From Clostridia bacterium (GTDB taxonomy: Bacteria; Bacillota; Clostridia; Oscillospirales; Acutalibacteraceae): DNA of 10,544 bases. Of the stretch, positions 5,287 through 10,544 are shown one piece after another. The translations under genes and the position numbers were made by a program. The notes under the pieces were generated by a model. That model ran no database searches. It was not told where the DNA came from and saw nothing but the letters and a program-made list of their open reading frames with translations. Where the stretch lies: contig CAAEBW010000113.1 in assembly GCA_900754145.1 (NCBI GenBank), forward strand, positions 1 through 10,544, written 5' to 3'. Within the stretch, counting starts at the first letter, position 1. Each line of letters opens with the position of its first letter.

Positions 5287-6660
5287 TTAAACCTTGCCGT
5301 AGTACTTGTCAAGCAACTCGTCATTTATTCGCTTAAGCTCGCTTCTCGGCAGAATTGACAAAAGCCTCCAGCCGATATTAAGGGTTTCCTCTATGGTGCG
5401 GTTGGTGTTATAGCCTTGGGAGACATACTCCTTTTCAAACCTGTCGGCAAACTCGGCGTACTTCTTATCAATATCGGTAAGCGCCGCCTCGCCCAAGATT
5501 ACCATAAGCTCCTTTGCGTCCTTACCTCTCGCATACGCCGCGAAAAGCTGGTTCATAGTAGCCGCGTGGTCCTTTCTTGTTCTGCCCTCGCCTATTCCCT
5601 TATCCTTAAGACGGGAAAGGGACGGAAGTACATCGATAGGCGGAGTAACGCCCTTTCTGTAAAGCTCACGGCTCAAAATTATCTGACCCTCCGTGATATA
5701 GCCCGTAAGGTCGGGTATCGGGTGGGTCTTGTCGTCCTCGGGCATAGTAAGAATAGGAATAAGGGTTATAGATCCGTCCTTGCCCTTCAAACGACCCGCG
5801 CGCTCATAAAGGGTCGCAAGGTCGGTATACATATAACCGGGGTAGCCGCGTCTGCCGGGAACCTCCTTACGCGCGGCGGAAACCTCACGCAGAGCGTCGG
5901 CGTAGTTGGTAATATCGGTCATAATTACAAGCACCTGCATACCAAGGTCGAAGGCTAAATATTCAGCCGCCGTAAGCGCCATTTTAGGTGTGGCTATACG
6001 CTCGATAGCGGGATCGTTAGCGAGGTTTACAAACATAACGGTGCGGTCAAGGGCGCCGGTCTCCCTAAAGGAATCGATAAAGAAGTTAGATTCCTCAAAG
6101 GTGATACCCATTGCCGCAAATACAACCGCGAACTGCTCGTTATCCCCGAGAACCGCCGCCTGTCTTGCAATCTGGGCGGCAAGGTTTGCGTGGGGCAGAC
6201 CCGAAGCCGAGAAGATAGGAAGCTTCTGCCCTCTTACAAGGGTGTTAAGACCGTCAATAGCCGAAACGCCCGTCTGTATAAACTCCTGCGGATAGTTTCT
6301 TGCCGCGGGGTTCATCGGTCTGCCGTTAATATCCATTCGCTTTTCGGGAATAAGCTCTGGACCGCCGTCGATCGGTCTTCCGAGACCGTCAAAAACGCGG
6401 GAAAGCATATCGGGAGAAACGGGAAGCTCCATTCCCCTGCCTAAAAAGCGTACTTTTGAATCGGCAAGATTAATTCCCGCCGCACTTTCAAAAAGCTGAA
6501 CCAAAGCATTTGTGCCGTTGATCTCCAGCACCTTGCAACGCCTGATTTCGCCGTTCGGGAGCTCAATTTCGCCCAGCTCGTCATATTTTACATTTTCAAC
6601 ATCGCTTACAATCATAAGCGGACCTGCGACCTCGCGTATGGTTTTATATTCCTTTGGCAT
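5287..6660 (-). CDS. atpB: V-type ATP synthase/ATPase subunit B (non-catalytic)
   Basis: Subunit B alternates with catalytic subunit A in the soluble A3B3 ring. The 457-residue product has an N-terminal beta-barrel (about 1-75, with EVAGPLMIV at 10-18), the segment [10 protein letters not shown] (151-160) where a P-loop would stand in catalytic subunits, and the conserved [19 protein letters not shown] block (248-266) followed by [22 protein letters not shown] (269-290). Lack of a Walker A sequence is normal for B. I place the start at ATG 6658-6660, which has AGGAGG just upstream and begins [15 protein letters not shown] like other B subunits. A longer frame starting at 6720 would overlap subunit A by 47 bases and adds an atypical leader. 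The gene starts 13 bases after the A stop and ends 11 bases before D. Confidence 0.96.
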   Translation of the reverse strand: MPKEYKTIREVAGPLMIVSDVENVKYDELGEIELPNGEIRRCKVLEINGTNALVQLFESAAGINLADSKVRFLGRGMELPVSPDMLSRVFDGLGRPIDGGPELIPEKRMDINGRPMNPAARNYPQEFIQTGVSAIDGLNTLVRGQKLPIFSASGLPHANLAAQIARQAAVLGDNEQFAVVFAAMGITFEESNFFIDSFRETGALDRTVMFVNLANDPAIERIATPKMALTAAEYLAFDLGMQVLVIMTDITNYADALREVSAARKEVPGRRGYPGYMYTDLATLYERAGRLKGKDGSITLIPILTMPEDDKTHPIPDLTGYITEGQIILSRELYRKGVTPPIDVLPSLSRLKDKGIGEGRTRKDHAATMNQLFAAYARGKDAKELMVILGEAALTDIDKKYAEFADRFEKEYVSQGYNTNRTIEETLNIGWRLLSILPRSELKRINDELLDKYYGKV

Positions 6661-6673
6661 TTTGCTCCCCTCC

Positions 6674-8443
6674 TTACAGCTCGTCGGAAGTCTTAACAGC
6701 TCTGTCAACATCGCTGTCAAGCTCGGCTAAAATTTCAGTGTATTCGGAATCGATTTTGTTTTCGGGCGTGTACTTAAACCTGCCTATGCGCTCTCTTGAG
6801 GGCATAGAAACGATTTTTTCAATCGCCGCGCCCTTATCTAACCCCGCGGCCGATTTATCGTAAAAGGCTAAAATAAGCTCCATCATAAGGTACTGCTTAT
6901 TAAGGGAGGTATAGGTATCGGTATCGTCAAAGGCGTTCTGGTGCAGATAATCCTCTCTTATAGACCTTGCCGCCTCAAGCTTTAATCGGTCGGGAGCAGA
7001 AAGCGCGTCCATACCCACAAGCTTTACTATCTCTTCAAGCTCGGCTTCCTCTTGAAGGAGTGCCATAAGTCTGCCGCGTAGCTTATACCAATCGGTCTTT
7101 ACATTTTTATTAAACCACTCTGACAAAGAATCTGCGTAAAGCGAGTAGCTTGTAAGCCAGTTTATCGCGGGGAAGTGCCGCTTATATGCAAGGGAGGAAT
7201 CAAGTCCCCAGAATACCTTTACAATTCTAAGGGTCGCCTGGGAAACAGGTTCCGAAATATCGCCGCCCGGAGGGGAAACCGCGCCGATTACCGAGAGCGC
7301 GCCCTCTGTTTCTTCGCCACCGTTTACTATTACTCTGCCCGCGCGCTCATAGAACTGTGCAAGTCTCGAGCCTAAGTATGCGGGATAGCCCTCTTCACCC
7401 GGCATTTCCTCAAGTCTGCCCGACATTTCGCGCAGAGCCTCCGCCCAACGGGAGGTAGAGTCCGCCATAAGAGCTACCGTATAGCCCATATCGCGGAAGT
7501 ATTCGGCTATTGTAATGCCTGTGTAAATCGAGGCTTCACGTGCCGCAACAGGCATATCCGAGGTATTGGCAATAAGCACCGTGCGCTCCATAAGGGAGTT
7601 GCCCGTTCTCGGGTCGCGAAGCTCGGGGAATTCGTTTAAAACATCGGTCATTTCGTTGCCGCGCTCGCCACAGCCGATATACACTATAATATCCGCCGCC
7701 GCCCACTTCGCAAGCTGGTGCTGAACAACGGTTTTGCCGGAGCCGAAGGGGCCGGGTACCGCCGCAACGCCGCCCTTTGCAATCGGGAAAAGGGTGTCAA
7801 TTACGCGCTGACCTGTTACAAGCGGAATATCGGGTGACAGTTTGCGCTTATATGGTCTGCCCACGCGGACAGGCCAGGACTGCATAAGGGTAAGCTCGAC
7901 TATTCCCTTTTCGGTCTCTACCTTGTAAACGGTATCCTCGACCGTATAATCGCCCTCGGCAATCTCAACTATCTTGCCCGACATTTTGTTAGGTAACATT
8001 ATTTTATGGCTTACAATAGCGGTTTCCTGAACCGTGCCTACCGTATCGCCGCCCCCTACAAGGTCGCCGACCTTTTTCTCGGGGGTGAAGTGCCACTTTT
8101 TCTCACGGGAGAGGGCGGGTACCTCAACACCGCGCTGAAGGTTTGTACCGCTAACCTTCATAATTTCGGCAAGGGGACGCTGTATTCCGTCAAATATAGA
8201 GCCGATAAGCCCGGGTCCTAACTCAACACTCAAGGGTTTTCCTGTTGATACAACCTTTTCGCCGGGGCCTAAGCCGGCGGTTTCCTCATAAACCTGAATA
8301 GATGCCTTATCGCCGTGCATTTCTATAATCTCGCCGATAAGCTTTTTGTCCGAAACGCGGACAACGTCGAACATATCGGCGTCACGCATACCCTCGGCTA
8401 TTACAAGAGGACCCGCAACCTTGGTTATTGTTCCTTCGGTCAT
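6674..8443 (-). CDS. atpA: V-type ATP synthase/ATPase subunit A (catalytic)
   Basis: Subunit A is the nucleotide-hydrolysing subunit of the A/V-type rotary ATPase (EC 7.1.2.2 or the sodium-pumping equivalent). Its 589 residues match the usual 585-600. It has an N-terminal barrel with [12 protein letters not shown] (8-19), the bulge domain peculiar to A subunits (about 110-190, with FTPEKKVGD), Walker A GPFGSGKT (231-238), the catalytic-glutamate motif [11 protein letters not shown] (259-269, Glu260), and [30 protein letters not shown] (327-356). All expected catalytic positions are intact. The ATG at 8443 follows GGAG by about nine bases and lies 17 bases after the subunit F stop. The TAA stop merges with the subunit B ribosome binding site. 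Whether the enzyme works as an ion pump or synthase cannot be read from this subunit. Confidence 0.98.
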   Translation of the reverse strand: MTEGTITKVAGPLVIAEGMRDADMFDVVRVSDKKLIGEIIEMHGDKASIQVYEETAGLGPGEKVVSTGKPLSVELGPGLIGSIFDGIQRPLAEIMKVSGTNLQRGVEVPALSREKKWHFTPEKKVGDLVGGGDTVGTVQETAIVSHKIMLPNKMSGKIVEIAEGDYTVEDTVYKVETEKGIVELTLMQSWPVRVGRPYKRKLSPDIPLVTGQRVIDTLFPIAKGGVAAVPGPFGSGKTVVQHQLAKWAAADIIVYIGCGERGNEMTDVLNEFPELRDPRTGNSLMERTVLIANTSDMPVAAREASIYTGITIAEYFRDMGYTVALMADSTSRWAEALREMSGRLEEMPGEEGYPAYLGSRLAQFYERAGRVIVNGGEETEGALSVIGAVSPPGGDISEPVSQATLRIVKVFWGLDSSLAYKRHFPAINWLTSYSLYADSLSEWFNKNVKTDWYKLRGRLMALLQEEAELEEIVKLVGMDALSAPDRLKLEAARSIREDYLHQNAFDDTDTYTSLNKQYLMMELILAFYDKSAAGLDKGAAIEKIVSMPSRERIGRFKYTPENKIDSEYTEILAELDSDVDRAVKTSDEL

Positions 8444-8460
8444 TCTTATATCTCCTTTTG

Positions 8461-8778
8461 CTATTTGTTGAAAATTATATCCGAGCCGACCGCCTTTTCG
8501 ACCGCCGCCTTAAGCGCGGCAGTACCCGCGCCGTTATTGCCCGAAACACCGATAATCGGCACTACCGAGGGGGTAAGCTGTTTATCGGTTTTATCTATTT
8601 GCCGTTTAAGTATCAGCACTAAACGCTCGGTTACGAAAATAATACCGTAGTTAGCCGTTACAATTTTTGCAAAAATTTCTTCCGCTTCACTTTCTTTATC
8701 GCAGGGGTAAATGTCAAGTCCGACCGCCGCGAAGCCCTTAATGCTTTCGGTATCGCCTAACACCGCTATTTTAACCAT
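8461..8778 (-). CDS. atpF: V-type ATP synthase/ATPase subunit F
   Basis: Subunit F (NtpG in Enterococcus hirae) is a small central-stalk protein that binds subunit D. The product of 105 residues begins [20 protein letters not shown], the first strand-loop-helix of the CheY-like fold of this family. [11 protein letters not shown] strand-loop follows, with a C-terminal helical tail. I chose ATG 8778 because homologues begin with this strand. A GTG three codons upstream (8787) has an AAGG-like ribosome binding site and would give 108 residues, so the start is not settled. With the chosen start the gene overlaps the end of subunit C by eight bases (ATGGTTAA), indicating coupled translation. It sits between C and A, exactly where F lies in other V-type operons, which supports the call despite low sequence conservation. 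Confidence 0.9.
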   Translation of the reverse strand: MVKIAVLGDTESIKGFAAVGLDIYPCDKESEAEEIFAKIVTANYGIIFVTERLVLILKRQIDKTDKQLTPSVVPIIGVSGNNGAGTAALKAAVEKAVGSDIIFNK

Positions 8779-9748
8779 AAAGCTCACGCAGCCTTTCCCT
8801 TGTTTTTTCGGTCGGCTGACCTGTTTTTATACCGCTGTAAATTATGCGAAGGTCGGTAATTTCCGCCTTGCGCGCAAGCATATAGCCTACAATCGGCTCA
8901 ATTCCCAAGGTGATGAATTTACACTGTCTCGCCGCTTTTATAACACAGTCGTCCGCGAATTTTTCAAACTCCGCCGGGGAACGCCTATAAGCTTCGGCGG
9001 CTTCTCCACCGCCAAGCTCGGAAACGCCCGCTAAAAGCTCTAAAAGCTTTTCTTCACCTGAAAGCGCCGCTAAAACCATAGCTTTTTTTGAAACAACGCC
9101 CGTTTCGGTAAGCACGGTGTTTAAAAAGGCGGCGGATTTATTCGCCTTTGCCGCGCGCAGAGCGGCTTTTATATTGTTATAAAATACGGTCACGGTTATA
9201 AGCTTTAAAATGACAGGGTTGCCGATATTTTTCGCCTTGTTTAGCTGTGCGGTCATAAGTCCCCCGTCAATAATGCAGTCGGCAAGCTGGCTGTCCCCCG
9301 TCTTTGTAAATACGGAATACGCCTCCTCCGCCGCAGAGCGCATAAATTCGGGCAGTAAATCAAACCGCTTTTCCTTTACCGCGCGTTCAATATCGGAAAT
9401 CTCCACCGTGGCGGGAAGAATAAGAAGACTTTCATATTCTCTGCCGCGCACCACGCCTTTAAGCACCGCCTTATAGTTATGAAAATCGTTTTCATATAAG
9501 AAAGGCTCAAACGCCGACATATCGGGAGCGTTTTCGGTAACATATTCCCAAAGCTTTTCGGTTTCCTCGCTTAAAAGCACGGGAACATCGGAGGTATCGG
9601 TCGCACCTATTCCCCTATCCGTGAGCATTTTTGCAAGCTCGTCTGTGCTTTTGGCGGCAGAGAAACGGTTTAGGTCTCCCGCCTTTAAAAGGCTGTTTTC
9701 CCGCGCTCTTAGGTTTCCTATGGCAAAACCAACGGATTTAACTGACAT
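8771..9748 (-). CDS. atpC: V-type ATP synthase/ATPase subunit C
   Basis: Subunit C (AC39 family) is the funnel-shaped connector between the central stalk and the membrane ring. The 325-residue product is helical and shows the repeated family motif of an Asn-Lys helix pair: DFHNYKAVLKG (88-98) and YNNIKAALRAAKANK (190-204). The N-terminus, MSVKSVGFAIGNLRARENSLL, is typical. I chose ATG 9746-9748, which has AAGGTG seven bases upstream, over a TTG at 9769 that would add seven residues and overlap subunit E by eight bases with no better ribosome binding site. Thirteen bases separate it from E. Cysteine at about 160 and near the end have no evident function. Length and position between E and F fit the family well. 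Confidence 0.92.
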   Translation of the reverse strand: MSVKSVGFAIGNLRARENSLLKAGDLNRFSAAKSTDELAKMLTDRGIGATDTSDVPVLLSEETEKLWEYVTENAPDMSAFEPFLYENDFHNYKAVLKGVVRGREYESLLILPATVEISDIERAVKEKRFDLLPEFMRSAAEEAYSVFTKTGDSQLADCIIDGGLMTAQLNKAKNIGNPVILKLITVTVFYNNIKAALRAAKANKSAAFLNTVLTETGVVSKKAMVLAALSGEEKLLELLAGVSELGGGEAAEAYRRSPAEFEKFADDCVIKAARQCKFITLGIEPIVGYMLARKAEITDLRIIYSGIKTGQPTEKTRERLRELYG

Positions 9749-9761
9749 AGTTTCACCTTCT

Positions 9762-10337
9762 TTAGCCAAAAAGGGCTGTATTCAATGAGTCGGTTATTTC
9801 ATCGCGTTTTTCGCGCATTACTGCCGACAGCTCGCAGTTAATTATTATATCGCCGTATTTAAGGATAAAACCGCCGTTAATATCGGCAGGCGTATCGCTT
9901 ACGGTTACCGAAAGCTTTTCTAAGGCTTTTACGAATTCGCCCTTATCCCGCGACAGATCACGGGTTGACAGGAGCATTTCGCCCTTTCCGCTCATAGCGT
10001 TATTTTTTGCAAGCCTTAAAAGGCAGTCGAAGTAGGTTTTATCGTCATAATTATTTATGCCTACGATAACTTCATCAAGCGCCTTTTCAATAAGCTCGCG
10101 CTTTTTTGTAAGCCTTGCGTCCCTTAAAACCAACTGTGCCGCGGAGTTGCCTGTGCTTTCTGTCAGCTCGGCTTTTTTATGAGACTCGGCGGCGATGGTT
10201 TCCGCCTGTTTTTCGGCTTCCGACACGGCGTTAGCAATTATCTCTTCCGCCTTTTTTTCGGCGGCGGAAATAATCTCCTTTGCGGTCTCCTCTGCCTCGG
10301 CGGTTATACCGGCAAGTATTTTTTCACTTGAGGTCAT
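9762..10337 (-). CDS. atpE: V-type ATP synthase/ATPase subunit E
   Basis: Subunit E forms the outer stalk that holds the A3B3 head still. The 191-residue product has a long alanine-, glutamate- and lysine-rich N-terminal helix (about 3-90, e.g. AEKKAEEIIANAVSEAEKQ) of the right-handed coiled-coil type. A small alpha/beta domain follows, carrying the family signature INGGFILKYGDIIINCEL (153-170) and a closing helix. I chose ATG 10335-10337 because AAGGTG lies directly upstream; a GTG at 10346 falls inside that ribosome binding site. The ribosome binding site begins at the stop codon of subunit K (TAAGGTGATAAAAATG), so translation is probably coupled. The partner stalk subunit (F/H-type in other nomenclatures) is not in this window and would be expected upstream of K. 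Confidence 0.92.
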   Translation of the reverse strand: MTSSEKILAGITAEAEETAKEIISAAEKKAEEIIANAVSEAEKQAETIAAESHKKAELTESTGNSAAQLVLRDARLTKKRELIEKALDEVIVGINNYDDKTYFDCLLRLAKNNAMSGKGEMLLSTRDLSRDKGEFVKALEKLSVTVSDTPADINGGFILKYGDIIINCELSAVMREKRDEITDSLNTALFG

Positions 10338-10347
10338 TTTTATCACC

Positions 10348-10544
10348 TTAGAGAAGAATTACGGTAAGGAATGAAACGAGGAATGCAAGCAGAGCGTAAA
10401 TTTCAACAAGGGTTATAGATACGAGAGCCTTCGGGAAGGCGCTGTCGTCCTTAGCAAAGAGCGAAATACCCGCTACTGCCGCCTTTCCCTGGGAAATACC
10501 CGACATAAGTCCGCCGATAGCAATAGGAAGACACGCGGCAAGAA
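10348..10544 (-). CDS. ntpK: V-type ATP synthase/ATPase subunit K, C-terminal part (cut by window edge)
   Basis: Translating the minus strand from the window edge gives 64 residues ending in TAA (10348-10350); the N-terminal half lies outside. The visible part is the second helical hairpin of the proteolipid: LPIAIGGLMSGISQGKAAVAG, a short charged loop (FAKDDSAFPK), then ITLVEIYALLAFLVSFLTVILL. The glutamate in LVEIYA is the ion-carrying carboxylate, and the glutamine in SQGKAA matches a sodium ligand (Gln110) of Enterococcus hirae NtpK. The other ligands (Leu61, Thr64, Gln65) would be in the missing half, so ion choice stays open. Gene order K-E-C-F-A-B-D matches known V-type operons. The identification is firm despite truncation. 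Confidence 0.93.
   Translation of the reverse strand, partial: LAACLPIAIGGLMSGISQGKAAVAGISLFAKDDSAFPKALVSITLVEIYALLAFLVSFLTVILL

Noticed and set aside
5416..5958. 180-codon open frame antisense to subunit B
   Set aside because: It is a shadow of strong codon bias in the well-identified atpB gene and shows no domain or ribosome binding site.
5287..6660. Subunit B lacking a Walker A motif, as if inactivated
   Set aside because: B subunits of A/V-type ATPases are normally non-catalytic and lack the P-loop; the replacement [10 protein letters not shown] is the usual family sequence.
6661..6720. Twenty-residue N-terminal extension of subunit B
   Set aside because: It overlaps subunit A by 47 bases, lacks its own ribosome binding site and is not like B subunit N-termini; the ATG at 6660 has a perfect AGGAGG.

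Overview
The window reads as chromosomal DNA of an anaerobic, spore-forming-lineage Firmicute, probably a gut clostridium of the Oscillospiraceae/Ruminococcaceae type. The evidence is a YtvI-type membrane protein, a ThrR-type ACT regulator, a LysC-type aspartate kinase with an internal start, a DUF3343 Se/S-carrier-like protein and a bacterial V-type ATPase operon, all with strong GGAGG ribosome binding sites and moderate GC. The taxonomic placement is inference; no rRNA or marker gene is present.

Layout, left to right. (1) 1-178 has no convincing gene, but it holds an unusually ordered series of nested inverted repeats (25-169) ending in a tRNA-like T-arm sequence. (2) 179-1516, minus strand: ytvI (TTG start), then a 71-residue DUF3343 protein with its own near-consensus promoter, whose -35 box covers the ytvI stop codon. 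(3) 1517-1643 is a divergent regulatory region with a clear plus-strand promoter; its perfect TATAAT lies inside a 19-bp inverted repeat. (4) 1644-4535, plus strand: a threonine/lysine pathway operon, thrR-hom-lysC. lysC carries an in-frame internal Shine-Dalgarno/ATG that should make a separate regulatory beta subunit. (5) 4550-4592 is a strong hairpin serving both converging operons. (6) 4604-10544, minus strand: a V-type ATPase operon read K-E-C-F-A-B-D, with K cut by the window edge.

How the genes work together. LysC makes aspartyl phosphate and Hom makes homoserine, so the plus operon controls entry to threonine, methionine and lysine synthesis. All three of its products carry ACT or ACT-like domains, and the first gene is a DNA-binding regulator that could act at the inverted repeat over its own promoter. 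The minus operon encodes the catalytic head (A, B), central stalk (D, F), peripheral stalk/connector (E, C) and membrane ring (K) of a rotary ion-pumping ATPase. Its genes are tightly packed, and several stop codons merge with the next ribosome binding site. Most of the window is well-known housekeeping biology; the least explained parts are the structured left edge and the thrR operator-promoter.
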